Positions 20,795 to 31,764 of a stretch of DNA of 64,000 nt are shown piece after piece (position 1 is the stretch's first letter; the number at the start of each line of letters is the position of its first letter). The DNA is taken from the NCBI RefSeq assembly GCF_003144325.1, contig NZ_PENS01000006.1:124001-188000 (forward strand), given 5' to 3'. The stretch comes from Proteus terrae. GTDB lineage: Bacteria > Pseudomonadota > Gammaproteobacteria > Enterobacterales > Enterobacteriaceae. The notes below the pieces were generated by a model that worked only from the letters and a program-made list of their open reading frames with translations, searched no databases and was not told the DNA's origin. The position numbers and the translations under genes are program-made.

Positions 20795-20895
20795 AATATT
20801 TCAAAGTGTAGCTAGGCGACAAGTAAATGAGTCACTAGGTGCATACAATAGTGCGAATGAACGTAGTCAACAACGCTACAACTTGAAGTATGACG
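20795..20895. repeat. ERIC/YPAL-like imperfect palindromic repeat element
   Basis: The segment has inverted ends CAAAGTGTAGC (20802-20812) and GCTACAACTTG (20875-20885), flanked by AATATTT and AAGTATG, with a short structured interior. The layout and the ACTTGAAGTATGACG end resemble non-coding palindromic repeats spread through enterobacterial genomes. It lies between convergent yfcH and ubiX, the usual place for such elements. I see no second copy in the window. Confidence 0.6.
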
Positions 20896-20904
20896 ACTAA
20901 ATAC

Positions 20905-21486
20905 TTAGCGAGCAGGCTTATCGCCTTCCCATCGTTGAAACAAATCATCAGGTAAATCAATCTCAAACTGATCAAGTACACGATTAACAGTCTGATTGAC
21001 AATATCATCGATGGTTTTAGGCTGAAAATAGAAAGCTGGAACAGGAGGCATAATCACTGCGCCTAACTCAGAAGCTTGTGTCATTAATCGCAAATGACCT
21101 AAATGCAGAGGCGTTTCACGCACACATAACACTAACTTACGCCCTTCTTTTAATACCACATCCGCAGCACGAGTCACTAAGGTATCTGTATAGCTATGAA
21201 CAATACCTGACAGGCTTTTGATTGAGCAAGGTAATATAACCATTCCATTGACACGAAACGATCCTGAAGAGATAGAGGCGCCAATATCGCGATCGTCATA
21301 AATCACATCCGCTAAAGCATGGATATCTTTTAGCGAATAATCGGTTTCTAATGAAATAGTACGACGTGCAGCTTGGCTAATGACTAAATGTGTTTCAACT
21401 GATGGCACTGATTTCAGTATCTCTAATAAACGTATACCGTAAATTGCACCACTGGCGCCGGTTAGCCCAACTATCAGCTTTTTCAT
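20905..21486 (-). CDS. ubiX: Flavin prenyltransferase UbiX
   Basis: Makes prenylated FMN, the cofactor of the UbiD decarboxylase in ubiquinone synthesis, from FMN and dimethylallyl phosphate. The 193-residue flavoprotein has the N-terminal IVGLTGASGAIYGIRLLE motif, ISQAARRTI, the GSFRVNGMVILPCSIKSL segment and the C-terminal RETPLHLGHLRLM and MPPVPAFYFQPKT motifs, all typical of UbiX. Position next to purF is conserved with E. coli. Confidence 0.96.
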   Translation of the reverse strand: MKKLIVGLTGASGAIYGIRLLEILKSVPSVETHLVISQAARRTISLETDYSLKDIHALADVIYDDRDIGASISSGSFRVNGMVILPCSIKSLSGIVHSYTDTLVTRAADVVLKEGRKLVLCVRETPLHLGHLRLMTQASELGAVIMPPVPAFYFQPKTIDDIVNQTVNRVLDQFEIDLPDDLFQRWEGDKPAR

Positions 21487-21544
21487 TATGATCCTCAGAA
21501 TATATACCTTTGTTAATCATTATGATGATTAACCCTCAAAAAAC

Positions 21545-21579
21545 AAGCGTCGATGCAGAACACGCTGGCATCGACGCTT
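21545..21579 (-). terminator. purF operon terminator
   Basis: Twelve-base-pair perfect stem (AAGCGTCGATGC with GCATCGACGCTT); on the minus strand a T run follows after one G. It lies 27 bases past the purF stop. Confidence 0.92.
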
Positions 21580-21605
21580 TATAAGAGGGATATCTTACCG
21601 AAAAA

Positions 21606-23123
21606 TTAGCCTTCGTTATAGATTTCCAAATTTTCTATTTCATTCTGATCACGAATTTTATGTTCATCATCACGACGTAGATTTTCTAAATAATCCAAGT
21701 AATCTTGGTCAATATCTTTCGTAATATAAACACCGTCAAACACAGAACATTCAAACTGATTAATATCAGGATTCTCTTCTTGTACTGCGGCAATTAAATC
21801 AGTGAGATCTTGGAAAATAAGCCCATCAGCACCAATTAATTTGCGAATTTCATCCACTTCACGCCCATGAGCAATAAGCTCATTAGCATTTGGCATATCA
21901 ATGCCATACACATTAGGGAAGCGAACTTCTGGTGCGGCTGATGCAAAATAGACTTTCTTCGCACCTGCTTCTCTTGCAAGCTCGACGATTTGCTCTGACG
22001 TTGTGCCACGTACAATCGAGTCATCAATCAACAGAACATTTTTATCACGAAACTCTGCACGATTTGCATTCAGTTTACGTCTAACCGATTTACGACGCTC
22101 TTGCTGACCCGGCATAATAAAAGTACGACCAACATAGCGATTTTTTACAAAACCTTGGCGATAAGGTTTATTGAGAATATGTGCAATTTCTAAGGCAATA
22201 TCACAAGATGTTTCAGGAATTGGGATCACAACATCAATGTGTAAATCATCCCACTCTTTCGCAATTTTAGCGCCTAATTTCTGCCCCATGCGTAAACGCG
22301 CATTATAAACCGAAATTTTATCGATAAAGGAATCGGGGCGAGCAAAGTAAACATACTCAAATAAACAAGGCATTAATTGCGGATTTTCAGCACATTGGCG
22401 CGTAAAAAGTTGTCCTTGTTCTGTGATATAGACCGCTTCACCTGGTGCCACATCACGTAAGAATTCAAAACCTAAAGTATCAAGCGCAACACTTTCAGAT
22501 GCGACCATATATTCATGGCGACCATCTTCTAAGGTACGTTTACCTAATACTAAAGGACGAATACCAAAGGGATCACGAAAAGCCAGTAAACCATGACCGA
22601 TGATCAAAGCAACACAAGCATAAGCACCACGGAGTTTTTTATGCATTGCCGCAACGGCTGCAAAAATATTATCAGGTTCAAGAGGGAAATGGTCAAAACG
22701 GTCTAATTCATATGCCAATACATTAAGCAGAATTTCAGAATCAGAGGTGGTATTGATATGGCGACGCGCTGTTTCAAATAATTGGCGACGTAATAAATGC
22801 GCATTGGTTAAATTACCATTGTGCGCCAACGTAATACCAAAAGGTGAATTCACATAAAAAGGCTGCGCTTCTGATGCACTAGAACTACCCGCAGTAGGAT
22901 AACGGACATGCCCTATCCCGATAGTACCTTTTAAACGCAACATATGACGGGTTTCGAACACATCTTTAACCAGTCCGTTCGCTTTGCGAAGACGGAAACC
23001 ATTGTTACCGTCTATCGTTGCAATTCCTGCTGCATCTTGACCTCGGTGTTGTAACACCGTTAACGCATCATAAATTGATTGGTTTACTGGATTAGCTCCA
23101 GCGATACCGACAATACCGCACAT
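21606..23123 (-). CDS. purF: Amidophosphoribosyltransferase
   Basis: First committed enzyme of purine synthesis, making phosphoribosylamine from PRPP and glutamine. The 505-residue protein starts MCGIVGIAG, where Cys2 is the glutaminase nucleophile after Met removal. The type II glutamine amidotransferase domain fills about residues 2-235 ([19 protein letters not shown]), and the phosphoribosyltransferase domain has the PRPP motif [14 protein letters not shown] at about 365-378. It follows cvpA by 30 bases and shares its PurR-controlled promoter. Confidence 0.98.
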   Translation of the reverse strand: MCGIVGIAGANPVNQSIYDALTVLQHRGQDAAGIATIDGNNGFRLRKANGLVKDVFETRHMLRLKGTIGIGHVRYPTAGSSSASEAQPFYVNSPFGITLAHNGNLTNAHLLRRQLFETARRHINTTSDSEILLNVLAYELDRFDHFPLEPDNIFAAVAAMHKKLRGAYACVALIIGHGLLAFRDPFGIRPLVLGKRTLEDGRHEYMVASESVALDTLGFEFLRDVAPGEAVYITEQGQLFTRQCAENPQLMPCLFEYVYFARPDSFIDKISVYNARLRMGQKLGAKIAKEWDDLHIDVVIPIPETSCDIALEIAHILNKPYRQGFVKNRYVGRTFIMPGQQERRKSVRRKLNANRAEFRDKNVLLIDDSIVRGTTSEQIVELAREAGAKKVYFASAAPEVRFPNVYGIDMPNANELIAHGREVDEIRKLIGADGLIFQDLTDLIAAVQEENPDINQFECSVFDGVYITKDIDQDYLDYLENLRRDDEHKIRDQNEIENLEIYNEG

Positions 23124-23153
23124 GAATAGATCCTCATCAGCCAGACGGAGAGG

Positions 23154-23645
23154 TTATATTCTCTCCGACACGAAACTTGACGCATTTTGCAGGTAGTCAA
23201 AGAACCACCTAATAATATGGTTGAATTGAGGAATAAGCTCAGAACGTTGCCAATCAGCGCTATCTGCCATAGGCGTAAATGCACCTAAAACAAAAAGTAA
23301 TGCTGAGACTATCAGCACGCCTCTTAAAGCCCCGAAACAGACCCCCAATACACGATCTGTACCTGATAACCCTGTGCGTTGAACAAGAGAGCTAATCACA
23401 TAATTCACAACAGCACCGACAATCAGTGTCGCAATAAATAACGTGACTATCGCAATCCCGTTACGAACCAGCTCATCTTCAAACCGGGTAAAATAGACGG
23501 CAAGATAAGGATAAAACTGACTAGCAACAAAGAAACCACAACCCCAGGTGATGAGTGACAATGCTTCACGAACAAAGCCACGGATCAGGCTGACTAATGC
23601 AGAAAAACCAATAATGGCAATGATGGCGTAATCTATCCAGACCAT
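23154..23645 (-). CDS. cvpA: CvpA family inner-membrane protein
   Basis: Four-helix inner-membrane protein of 163 residues needed for colicin V production in E. coli; its direct function is unclear. The sequence is near-identical to E. coli over MVWIDYAIIAIIGFSALVSL and the GLSGTDRVLGVCFGALRGVL loop. I start at ATG 23645 as in E. coli; a TTG five codons earlier is in frame. It is the first gene of the cvpA-purF operon. Confidence 0.95.
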   Translation of the reverse strand: MVWIDYAIIAIIGFSALVSLIRGFVREALSLITWGCGFFVASQFYPYLAVYFTRFEDELVRNGIAIVTLFIATLIVGAVVNYVISSLVQRTGLSGTDRVLGVCFGALRGVLIVSALLFVLGAFTPMADSADWQRSELIPQFNHIIRWFFDYLQNASSFVSERI

Positions 23646-23701
23646 AAATTCTTTATCCAATAATGATGCTCCGCATTAATACGGAAGCATTCTAACAGAA
23701 A

Positions 23702-23717
23702 ACGAAAACGTTTGCGT
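23702..23717. promoter_or_regulatory. PurR operator of cvpA-purF
   Basis: The complementary strand reads ACGCAAACGTTTTCGT, which fits the PurR consensus (ACGCAAACGTTTNCGT) at every defined base. It lies 57 bases upstream of cvpA, as in E. coli, where hypoxanthine- or guanine-bound PurR represses this operon. Confidence 0.93.
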
Positions 23718-23830
23718 AATGCTAATTTTCGCTAATTTCAAAATAATTTACGGCGATATGAAAAATCATAATCGCCGCAATAAGTTAACGCTTTGTTACA
23801 TCACTCATCTGATGACTCGTTTAGAAAAAA

Positions 23831-24484
23831 TTAAGGCTTATATGCCCTTACCTCACCTTGTAAGCCCGTAAGCTCTTTTAAATGAGGCAAAATCGCCTGT
23901 AATTCTGATTTAGATGCACTAGGGCCGATATAAATTCGAGTTACTTGCCCTGCAACTGGGCGGGCAGGGATGGTGTATACCGGATAACCTGAGAAATGCA
24001 TTTTCGCAATAATTTCTTCTACCTTCGCCGCATTTTTCAACGCACCTAATTGAACAACCCAAGCCTCACCTTTCGGTGGCTTGGTTTCTTGCACCGGTGG
24101 CGCTGGTGGTTGTACAGGTGGCGTAACCACAGCAGGAGGCTCTGGTGTAGGTGTTGGTTGTTGTGGTGTTTGTAATGGTGGTGTAACAGGTACAATAGCA
24201 GGTGATTCAGATATTGTACCTGTAGATTGCTCAACACCTGTCACTGCTTCAGAAATCATACCTTCAGACGCACCTTCTGACGGAGTAGAAGGCACTGCGG
24301 TTTGCTCTATCGGGGCAATAGATTCTATTTCTTGCTCATCACCGGGTTTGGGTACTAAAGGAATAGAGGCGAACTGGTCTTCGTTATATTTCTTATCGCC
24401 GTCGAGCAGTGCAGGTAAAAAAATAACCCCTACTGCCACCAATACAACGGCACCGACTAAGCGATTTTGAAATTTACTTGCCAC
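23831..24484 (-). CDS. dedD: Cell-division SPOR-domain protein DedD
   Basis: Septal-ring protein with one N-terminal transmembrane helix (about residues 8-25, LVGAVVLVAVGVIFLPALL), a long Pro/Thr/Val-rich periplasmic linker (about 60-140), and a C-terminal SPOR domain (about 140-217, beginning EAWVVQLGALKNA) that binds denuded septal peptidoglycan. I start at GTG 24484, which has AAAGGAG at the right distance and aligns with the E. coli start; GTG 24490 is too close to that site. The start lies inside the 3' end of folC, so the genes overlap. Confidence 0.92.
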   Translation of the reverse strand: MASKFQNRLVGAVVLVAVGVIFLPALLDGDKKYNEDQFASIPLVPKPGDEQEIESIAPIEQTAVPSTPSEGASEGMISEAVTGVEQSTGTISESPAIVPVTPPLQTPQQPTPTPEPPAVVTPPVQPPAPPVQETKPPKGEAWVVQLGALKNAAKVEEIIAKMHFSGYPVYTIPARPVAGQVTRIYIGPSASKSELQAILPHLKELTGLQGEVRAYKP

Positions 24485-25772
24485 CCACACACTCCTTTTC
24501 CAAAAGTTCCATCACATGCGCGACAGTATGAAATGAGCCACAAACCACAACAATATCGTTTGGAGTAGCATCAGACATTGCTTGTTGCCATGCATTTTCA
24601 ACACTATCAAATACCATTGGTTTCTCAAGATGTTGAGCTAATACCTCAGCAGAAGCACCACGAAACTCATTAAGTGGAGCAACATACCAACTATCAGCCA
24701 ATGGTGTTAAGCACGCTAATGTTCCTGCAATATCTTTATCACCCAGCATACCAACAACAATACGCACCTGAGTATCAGATTTTTGTGGTAATTGTGATAA
24801 TTTTTCCGCTAAATATCCTGCTGCATGAGGATTATGAGCCACATCAAAGATAACCAAAGGATGTTGAGAAATTACCTGAAAACGACCCGGTAATTGTGCG
24901 CGAGACATACCTTCAACAATACTTTGCTGCGTTATTGCTTGACTGATTTTATCATCAGACTTGAGCAAGCAACGAATAACGCCCATCGCTGTCGCCGCAT
25001 TGGCTAATGGAATATTAGGGATTGGCAACGCATCAAATTCACAATCAGCACAACGCCAATGCCAGTGATCACGTTCAATAGCAAAAGACCAATCCATTCC
25101 CCGACGGAAAAGCTTAGCCTGTTTTTCATTGGCAACTTCAGCAATGGAGTGAGGCATATCTGGCTCACCCACAACGGCGTAGTGATTAGCACGGAAAATA
25201 CCAGCTTTTTCGTGGCCAATATGCTCTCTATCTGCACCTAACCAATCAGTATGATCGAGTGCAATACTTGTGATAGTAGCAATATCCGCATCAACGATAT
25301 TCGTCGCATCTAATCGACCGCCTAATCCTACTTCAAGAATAACAACATCAAGTTGTGCTTGTTGAAATAACTTCAGCGCAGCTAGAGTGCCATATTCAAA
25401 AAAGGTCAGCGAGATATCGCCTCTAGCTTGTTCAATTTCTGAAAAAACTTCACAAAAAGCATCTTCGGAGAGTTCTTTGCCTTGAATACGGACACGTTCT
25501 GTATAACGAACAAGATGAGGAGAGCTATAAACGCCGACTTTCAACCCTGATGCCATCAAGATTGACTCTAGCATATGACAGGTTGTGCCTTTCCCATTTG
25601 TACCTGAGACCGTAATTACTTTAGGTGCAGGACGTAACACGTTTAATATTTTCCCTACCTTGCCTACTCGTTCTAGCCCCATATCAATGGCGCTAGAATG
25701 CAAATGTTCAAGATAAGAAAGCCACACCGACAAAGGCGATGTGGCTTTAGGAGCTGTTATGATATTAGACAT
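24474..25772 (-). CDS. folC: Bifunctional folylpolyglutamate / dihydrofolate synthase
   Basis: Mur-ligase-family enzyme that adds L-glutamate to dihydropteroate and to reduced folates. The P-loop is [19 protein letters not shown] (about residues 51-69); other family marks are [28 protein letters not shown] and [11 protein letters not shown]. About 432 residues. The ATG at 25772 overlaps the accD stop as ATGTCTAA, pointing to translational coupling, and its 3' end overlaps dedD. Confidence 0.95.
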   Translation of the reverse strand: MSNIITAPKATSPLSVWLSYLEHLHSSAIDMGLERVGKVGKILNVLRPAPKVITVSGTNGKGTTCHMLESILMASGLKVGVYSSPHLVRYTERVRIQGKELSEDAFCEVFSEIEQARGDISLTFFEYGTLAALKLFQQAQLDVVILEVGLGGRLDATNIVDADIATITSIALDHTDWLGADREHIGHEKAGIFRANHYAVVGEPDMPHSIAEVANEKQAKLFRRGMDWSFAIERDHWHWRCADCEFDALPIPNIPLANAATAMGVIRCLLKSDDKISQAITQQSIVEGMSRAQLPGRFQVISQHPLVIFDVAHNPHAAGYLAEKLSQLPQKSDTQVRIVVGMLGDKDIAGTLACLTPLADSWYVAPLNEFRGASAEVLAQHLEKPMVFDSVENAWQQAMSDATPNDIVVVCGSFHTVAHVMELLEKECVGGK

Positions 25773-26733
25773 CTTCTTTTTTATTCGTTTCGATGTTAAT
25801 TTCTGGCTCGTTATCTGTAGATTCAATTTCATCAGCAATCATTTCTTCACCGATGATTTCATCTTCATTTTCATCTTCAACTAAATCAAACTGAGTCAGC
25901 TTAGCCAGTAATTCAGCCAGCTCATCACGCATTTCAGGACGACGAACAATCATGTCGATCGCCCCTTTCTCTAACAGGAACTCACTGCGTTGGAAACCAG
26001 CAGGTAATTTTTCACGTACTGTTTGTTCAATAACGCGAGGGCCTGCAAAACCAATCAGAGCTTTAGGTTCAGCAACGTTGATATCACCTAGCATCGCTAA
26101 ACTTGCAGAAACACCACCCATTGTAGGGTCAGTCATTACTGAAATATAAGGTAAACCACGCTCTTGCATTTTTGCTAATGCTGCACTGGTTTTCGCCATT
26201 TGCATTAATGACATCAGCGCTTCTTGCATACGCGCGCCACCACTTGCTGAGAAGCAAACTAATGGGCAGTTATCTTCTAATGCTTGTTCAACAGCACGAA
26301 CAAAACGCGCACCTACAACAGAAGCCATTGAACCGCCCATAAACGCAAATTCAAAGGATGCTGCAACAACGGGCATCTTTTTCAGCGTTCCTTTCATCAC
26401 TATTAATGCATCTTTTTCTTGTGTCTGTTTTTGAGCAGCGCTGATTCTGTCTTTGTATTTTTTAGAGTCGCGGAATTTCAGAATATCTTTAGGCTCTAAT
26501 TCGCTGCCTAATTCTGTTGTGCTTCCTGTATCAAGAAAAGTCTCAAGGCGACGGCGCGCTGAAATGCGCATATGATGATCACATTTAGGGCAAACCTCTA
26601 AATTACGCTCTAATTCTGCGCGATAGAGTACCTGCCCACAGCTGTCACATTTAGTCCAAACCCCTTCAGGGATATTGGCTTTACGTGAACTTGTGATAGT
26701 GCTTTTGTTTAAAATTTTTTCAATCCAGCTCAT
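25765..26733 (-). CDS. accD: Acetyl-CoA carboxylase carboxyltransferase subunit beta
   Basis: Beta subunit of the carboxyltransferase that moves CO2 from biotin to acetyl-CoA, giving malonyl-CoA. The N-terminal zinc ribbon has the pairs CDSCGQ and CPKCDHH (about residues 27-49), followed by the crotonase-like carboxyltransferase domain with [19 protein letters not shown] and [12 protein letters not shown]. The last 45 residues are an acidic tail rich in Glu and Asp. ATG 26733 follows AAGG and begins [10 protein letters not shown] as in E. coli. An upstream in-frame extension to 26796 is not supported. Confidence 0.97.
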   Translation of the reverse strand: MSWIEKILNKSTITSSRKANIPEGVWTKCDSCGQVLYRAELERNLEVCPKCDHHMRISARRRLETFLDTGSTTELGSELEPKDILKFRDSKKYKDRISAAQKQTQEKDALIVMKGTLKKMPVVAASFEFAFMGGSMASVVGARFVRAVEQALEDNCPLVCFSASGGARMQEALMSLMQMAKTSAALAKMQERGLPYISVMTDPTMGGVSASLAMLGDINVAEPKALIGFAGPRVIEQTVREKLPAGFQRSEFLLEKGAIDMIVRRPEMRDELAELLAKLTQFDLVEDENEDEIIGEEMIADEIESTDNEPEINIETNKKEDV

Positions 26734-26902
26734 TAATGGACCTTTTCGTCTGAATCTGACCTTCGCCAGTAAAATTATTGTTAGCGTATCAACCACAATG
26801 CACTGGCTGTGTGGTTAGCAAAGTTTATGATGATACCGCTTACTGAATTTCAGCGCATCTCTTTATTATGGCTATTCTACGGCAAAAACTTATGATAACT
26901 GC

Positions 26903-27604
26903 TCAAACCTCTTTGTTATCACTTTCTTTCTTTGCTTTTGCACTCGCTCTGCGGTGGCGTAAGATCTCAATAACGCCCGGTAAAATAGAAATAACAATAA
27001 TGGCAACAATTAGCAATTTTAAGTTCTTTTGAACTATATCTAAGTCACCAAAAAAGTATCCTGCATAAGTAAATAGCAGTACCCATACAATTGCCCCAGT
27101 AACATTATAAAAGGCAAAATGACGATATGACATTTTACCCATTCCTGCAACGAATGGTGCAAAAGTTCGGATAATCGGCACGAATCTTGCCAAAATTATC
27201 GCTTTACCACCATGCTTTTCATAAAAAGCATGAGTTTTATCTAAATATTCACGACGGAAAATCTTTGAATCCGGCTTACTAAATAGTTTCTCACCAAACA
27301 GTCGCCCAATAGAATAGTTAACAGCATCACCTAAAATGGCGGCACAAAGTAACAGTAAAACAATAATATGAACATTCACATCATTGGTTTCTAATGAAGC
27401 TAAAGCACCTGCAACAAATAATAAGGAGTCTCCGGGTAAGAAAGGCGTTACCACCAACCCTGTTTCACAAAAAACAATAAGAAACAAAATGGCATAGACC
27501 CATGTACCATATTGTGCAACAAGCTCTGCTAAATGCGCATCAATATGTAAAATAAAATCAATTAGAAATTTAATTAAATCAACAAATTGCGTTAATATTT
27601 CCAT
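26903..27604 (-). CDS. dedA: DedA family inner-membrane protein
   Basis: Polytopic inner-membrane protein of 233 residues in the DedA superfamily of undecaprenyl-phosphate or phospholipid flippases. Conserved segments are the [20 protein letters not shown] re-entrant loop and [20 protein letters not shown]. In E. coli several DedA paralogues overlap in envelope homeostasis. The C-terminus is longer and more charged than in E. coli. Its position between accD and truA is conserved. Confidence 0.95.
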   Translation of the reverse strand: MEILTQFVDLIKFLIDFILHIDAHLAELVAQYGTWVYAILFLIVFCETGLVVTPFLPGDSLLFVAGALASLETNDVNVHIIVLLLLCAAILGDAVNYSIGRLFGEKLFSKPDSKIFRREYLDKTHAFYEKHGGKAIILARFVPIIRTFAPFVAGMGKMSYRHFAFYNVTGAIVWVLLFTYAGYFFGDLDIVQKNLKLLIVAIIVISILPGVIEILRHRRASAKAKKESDNKEV

Positions 27605-27628
27605 AAATCCTCAGAAAACTGGGTGTCT

Positions 27629-28513
27629 TTATGATTGAGATATCTCAATAGGGTTATCCGCTAAAAATAGTGGGCCCATTGCAGGTTTTGGTAATTCAAA
27701 ATGATCAGGATAATCAACAGAGACCAAATACAATCCATTCGCTTTAGCTGTTGCTGCGGCTTTGGTTCTGTCTTTTAAAGCTAATAATTCAGCCATCCAA
27801 GTAATATCCTGATTGCCACACCCTATTTCTAAAAGGCTGCCAACAATATTTCTCACCATATGATGAACAAAAGCATTCGCTTTAATATCCACAACAACAT
27901 AGTCACCATATCGAGAAACATTAACATGTATAACATTACGCCACGGCGTTCGTGATTGGCATTGAACAGCCCTGAAAGAGGTAAAATCATTTTCACCCAG
28001 TAAACATTGTGCTGCTTGGTGCATACGTTCAGCGTCTAAAGGATAATGAAAATGTGTCACTCCAGATGACAAGATAGCAGGACGATAACGATGATTAAAA
28101 ATCACATAGCGATAACGTCTTGCCGTTGCACTAAAGCGAGCATGAAAATCATCAGAAACTGTTTTTACCCAACGTATTGCGATATCCGCAGGTAAATGAG
28201 TGTTAACACCCATTGTCCAAGCAGGATCTTTACGGTGTGCAGTTGTTTCAAAATGGACAACTTGCCCCGTTGCATGTACTCCAGCGTCAGTTCTTCCCGC
28301 ACAAAACACAGATATAGGTTCATTAGCCACTTGTGAAAGTGCTTTTTCTAACCGTTCTTGTACACTACGCACTTCATTTTGGCGTTGCCAGCCATAATAA
28401 CGGCTACCATCATATTCAACGCCTAGAGCAATTTTGATTGTTGTGCTTTCAGAAATAACCGCTGACTCAGTCAAGGATTGTTCTGTTACTTCAGCACTCT
28501 CTTGCGCATTCAT
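27629..28513 (-). CDS. truA: tRNA pseudouridine(38-40) synthase TruA
   Basis: Modifies uridines 38, 39 and 40 in the anticodon stem of many tRNAs. The catalytic Asp is Asp76 in [19 protein letters not shown]. Other marks are [12 protein letters not shown] at the start of the core and [16 protein letters not shown]. Its ATG overlaps the usg stop (TAATG), so the two are coupled. The first 25 residues extend beyond the E. coli protein and are Ser/Thr/Glu-rich; the coupled ATG still makes this the likely start. Confidence 0.95.
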   Translation of the reverse strand: MNAQESAEVTEQSLTESAVISESTTIKIALGVEYDGSRYYGWQRQNEVRSVQERLEKALSQVANEPISVFCAGRTDAGVHATGQVVHFETTAHRKDPAWTMGVNTHLPADIAIRWVKTVSDDFHARFSATARRYRYVIFNHRYRPAILSSGVTHFHYPLDAERMHQAAQCLLGENDFTSFRAVQCQSRTPWRNVIHVNVSRYGDYVVVDIKANAFVHHMVRNIVGSLLEIGCGNQDITWMAELLALKDRTKAAATAKANGLYLVSVDYPDHFELPKPAMGPLFLADNPIEISQS

Positions 28514-29523
28514 TAGTAAAACTGCTCCTGCATTAACTGCTCAGCTACTTCGACAGCCATTAATGCCCCACCAAAGCGCACGTTATCTGCGACTGACCAG
28601 AATTGTACAGCTTCTGGCATACCATAATCATTACGGAAACAACCTAAATTTAAGCTCACATTACCAGATGCATCGGTAACTTGAGTTGGAAAATCATTTT
28701 CATCACTGATATTAAGATCTTCATTTTCTTGTAATGTTTCACGCGCTTCATCACTACCCATTGGGCGTGAGGTTTCTAATTGTACTGACTGTGCATTACC
28801 ATAGAAAACTGGCGCTTGCAGTGTAGTAATAGAGATTGGCAAGCCTTCGTCTTGTAAAATTTTACGAATTTGGTCAACCATGCGACGCTCTTCTTGTATA
28901 GAGCCTTCGTCATCAACCATTAAAGGTAAAATGTTAAATGCTAACTGTTTATTAAAACGACCTAATTCAGGAGGAATACCATTAAGTAGACGAGCACTTT
29001 GACCTGCCAGTTCATCTACGGCTTGTTTTCCAAAACGAGAAACTGACATTAAGTTTGTCACGCTAAGGCGCGTTAAACCCGCAGATTCTGTTAATGGATT
29101 AATGGCCCGTAATAATTGGCTCACCATACTATCTGCAATTGAAACAATATTACGAGTACGATATTCCGCAAGCATTGCACTGTTCACACCCGGAACAACC
29201 AATGGCACATCCCAATCCATTGCAAAGATGCCACTACAATCAATGACAATACAGCCAGCATCAGCCGCTTGTTGTGCATATTGCGCGCTGATCTCTGCCG
29301 GTGCAGCAAAGAAAGCTAATTGAATATCAGCCCATTCGATATTGTGAATACCTTGAACTGCAACACTTTTGCTGTTTACACGCACTGATTTCCCAATACT
29401 ATCTTCACTTGCGATTGCTGTTAATTCACCAATGGGAAATTCACGCTCTTGTAGCAGTTCTAAAATCGCTTCACCAACAGCACCTGTTGCACCAACAACT
29501 GCAATATTCCAACCTTCTCCCAT
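28513..29523 (-). CDS. usg: USG-1 protein, aspartate-semialdehyde dehydrogenase-like
   Basis: Paralogue of aspartate-semialdehyde dehydrogenase, 336 residues, with the NAD(P)-binding [19 protein letters not shown] at the N-terminus. In E. coli the usg product has no proven Asd activity. At the place of the catalytic Cys of true Asd enzymes this protein reads [19 protein letters not shown], which lacks a Cys, so it is unlikely to be a working Asd. It lies between pdxB and truA as in E. coli. Confidence 0.93.
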   Translation of the reverse strand: MGEGWNIAVVGATGAVGEAILELLQEREFPIGELTAIASEDSIGKSVRVNSKSVAVQGIHNIEWADIQLAFFAAPAEISAQYAQQAADAGCIVIDCSGIFAMDWDVPLVVPGVNSAMLAEYRTRNIVSIADSMVSQLLRAINPLTESAGLTRLSVTNLMSVSRFGKQAVDELAGQSARLLNGIPPELGRFNKQLAFNILPLMVDDEGSIQEERRMVDQIRKILQDEGLPISITTLQAPVFYGNAQSVQLETSRPMGSDEARETLQENEDLNISDENDFPTQVTDASGNVSLNLGCFRNDYGMPEAVQFWSVADNVRFGGALMAVEVAEQLMQEQFY

Positions 29524-29568
29524 AAGATATCCTCCAATACTATAAAATTTTTAAAATAATATTTTGCT

Positions 29569-30711
29569 TTATTTGTGTGTAGTGCTTTTATATGTCGCAC
29601 TAAAACCAATTGCATTTAATGTGTCAACGGTGGTTTTATTGTCACAAATAACGTGTAGTGAAGACCACTCACGGCGTACAGGGTAAAATTTGCGTAATTT
29701 ATCAAACTCCCCTTTTATTCCTGCCACTTTTCGTAATGGAGCATCATCACGACGCACATCATAAACAAGATGAATAAGTTGTTTTAAAAGTGTTTGTGTT
29801 AACTCGCCTTGCACAGAAATGGTGGAAATAGTAGGTGCAGGCAACAACGTTGATAATTCAACAGTTTGAGGCTGACCAATAAAATCACAATAAGCTTCGA
29901 AAACCTGAGTTGTACCGCGCGCCTTACCTTCTAAGGTATAACCTGCAATATGTGGTGTTGCGATATCAACTTTATTTAATAACTCAATAGAAAGATCTGG
30001 TTCTGGCTCCCAAACATCCAATACAACGCGTAAGGATTTGCCGTTCTTAAGTACAGACAATAATGCTTGATTATCAACAACCTCACCACGGCTCGCATTA
30101 ATTAAAATGCGTCCTTCAGGTAAATTTTCGAGGTTACTCTCATTTATTAAATGATAAGTTTTGTATGGGCCTGATTTATTGAGAGGTGTATGGAAAGTTA
30201 GAATATCTGCTTTTTCTAACAATGTTTCCAATGGGTGAAATTCTTCATCATCACCATTATCCGCTCTTGGTGGATCGCAAAGTAAAACATTTACACCTAA
30301 TGCACGAAGGCGTGTTGCTAATCGCCCCCCCACATTTCCCACACCAACAATACCGACAACTTTATCGGTTAATTGAAAGCTATCTTGCTCTGCAAGCATC
30401 ATCAGTGCAGAAAATACGTATTCAACAACCGCTATAGCATTACAGCCTGGGGCAGATGAAAAACCAATTTGTTGTTGTTCTAACCATGCAATATCGACAT
30501 GATCGAAACCCGCAGTCGCAGTTCCAACAAATTTCACTGGCTTGCCTGATAATAAGGATTCATTGACTTTAGTAATTGATCTCACCATTAAGGCATCAGA
30601 ATCATTAAGCTCATCAATAGGTAATGGGCGACCAGAAACAGCTTTTACCTCACCTAATTGGCGGAAAAGTTGTTCCGCATAAGGCATATTTTCATCAACC
30701 AGAATTTTCAC
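29569..30711 (-). CDS. pdxB: Erythronate-4-phosphate dehydrogenase
   Basis: Second step of the DXP-dependent pyridoxal-phosphate pathway, oxidising 4-phosphoerythronate. The 380-residue D-2-hydroxyacid dehydrogenase has the Rossmann motif [17 protein letters not shown], catalytic-region segments [13 protein letters not shown] and the [11 protein letters not shown] His, and a C-terminal dimerisation domain specific to PdxB. It starts the leftward pdxB-usg-truA series. Confidence 0.96.
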   Translation of the reverse strand: MKILVDENMPYAEQLFRQLGEVKAVSGRPLPIDELNDSDALMVRSITKVNESLLSGKPVKFVGTATAGFDHVDIAWLEQQQIGFSSAPGCNAIAVVEYVFSALMMLAEQDSFQLTDKVVGIVGVGNVGGRLATRLRALGVNVLLCDPPRADNGDDEEFHPLETLLEKADILTFHTPLNKSGPYKTYHLINESNLENLPEGRILINASRGEVVDNQALLSVLKNGKSLRVVLDVWEPEPDLSIELLNKVDIATPHIAGYTLEGKARGTTQVFEAYCDFIGQPQTVELSTLLPAPTISTISVQGELTQTLLKQLIHLVYDVRRDDAPLRKVAGIKGEFDKLRKFYPVRREWSSLHVICDNKTTVDTLNAIGFSATYKSTTHK

Positions 30712-30860
30712 GGCGTTATCTCACTGATTTGGTATTTATGTGTGTAAGCAATCAATCGAAAAATAAAATTAAGCGGTCTATTTTGCCACTTATTCACAGC
30801 AAAGCCTATTATTGACAGTAAAATCCGCCTAGATTTTAAGTAAATATATGAAAAGAAAGC

Positions 30861-31643
30861 TTAACAATTGGGTAATCGACGAAAACGCTCTGGTGTTGTG
30901 CCAGCAAATTGTTGAAACATCGCAATAAATGAAGACGAAGAGCTATATCCCACATCAAATGCAATTTCATTCACGCTTTTCCCTTGCTCTAATAAAGAAA
31001 TTGCATGTAAAAAACGTAGGCGTTTACGCCATTCGCTAAAAGACATACCTAATTCCTGTTGGCAACGACGAGAAAGTGTTCTTTCTGAGGTATAACGCTT
31101 TTTAGCCCATTCTTCTAACGAGGTGTTATCTGCCGGATTTTGCTCTAATACAGAAAGTATAGGGGCAAGTAATTTATCTTTAGAGGAAGGTAAATAAGTA
31201 TGATGTATTGGTGAAGATTTAAGTTGATCAATCAGTACTTGGGCTAAGCGAAAATCTTCTTCTGTTTGTGGTTTACACACACCACGATGGAAAAAGTCAG
31301 AAAATATGGTTGAAAAAATAGCACTCAATTGAATCAAACAAGGTTTATCTAATAGTCCTTCACACCAATTCGGCGCGATATCTAGTACCTTAAAAGAGAG
31401 TGTTTTTTTATTGTAACTGGCATGCCCTACATTTTTGGGGATCCATACACTAAACTCTGGTGGCGCCAAAAATCGCTGTCCCCCAGCTTCTAAATCCATA
31501 ACACCAGAAATTACATAAAGTAGCTGACCAAAATCATGTTGGTGATAAACAAACTCTGTTTCAGCTAATAGTTGCTCATCACGAAATCGAACCGTATCTG
31601 GATCAGACAATAACCATTGCATTTTTTGTTGTTCAATTGTCAT
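30861..31643 (-). CDS. AraC-family regulator with N-terminal cupin
   Basis: 260-residue regulator. The first part looks like an AraC-type cupin domain (EFVYHQHDFGQLLYVISGVMD). The C-terminal AraC DNA-binding domain has two helix-turn-helix parts: LEEWAKKRYTSERTLSRR and VNEIAFDVGYSSSSSFIAMF (about 175-245). It is divergent from a drug/metabolite-type exporter and likely controls it. E. coli has flk, not this pair, between pdxB and fabB. Inducer unknown. Confidence 0.88.
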   Translation of the reverse strand: MTIEQQKMQWLLSDPDTVRFRDEQLLAETEFVYHQHDFGQLLYVISGVMDLEAGGQRFLAPPEFSVWIPKNVGHASYNKKTLSFKVLDIAPNWCEGLLDKPCLIQLSAIFSTIFSDFFHRGVCKPQTEEDFRLAQVLIDQLKSSPIHHTYLPSSKDKLLAPILSVLEQNPADNTSLEEWAKKRYTSERTLSRRCQQELGMSFSEWRKRLRFLHAISLLEQGKSVNEIAFDVGYSSSSSFIAMFQQFAGTTPERFRRLPNC

Positions 31644-31688
31644 CTTTATGTTGTTCTCTTGTCATGTTGTCTTTATTGGCCTATCACT

Positions 31689-31722
31689 TGTCTGGTTTTC
31701 ATTATATATATCTAATCAGACA
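31689..31722. promoter_or_regulatory. Candidate operator/promoter of the araC-type/eamA pair
   Basis: Inverted repeat TGTCTG...CAGACA with 22 bases between the arms, enclosing an AT-rich TATATATA stretch that could serve as a -10 region for the exporter. It is the only obvious symmetry in the 120-base divergent intergenic region. Confidence 0.5.
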
Positions 31723-31764
31723 GGCTTACAATAGCGACCTGGTTTAAAAATAGATGTGAGAATA

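Noticed and set aside
24081-24470. Gly/Thr/Val-rich plus-strand frame opposite dedD
   Set aside because: It is the shadow of the Pro-rich linker codons of DedD and has low-complexity sequence.
25004-25241. Frames on both strands inside folC
   Set aside because: Out-of-frame shadows of a conserved gene, with no ribosome sites or family marks.
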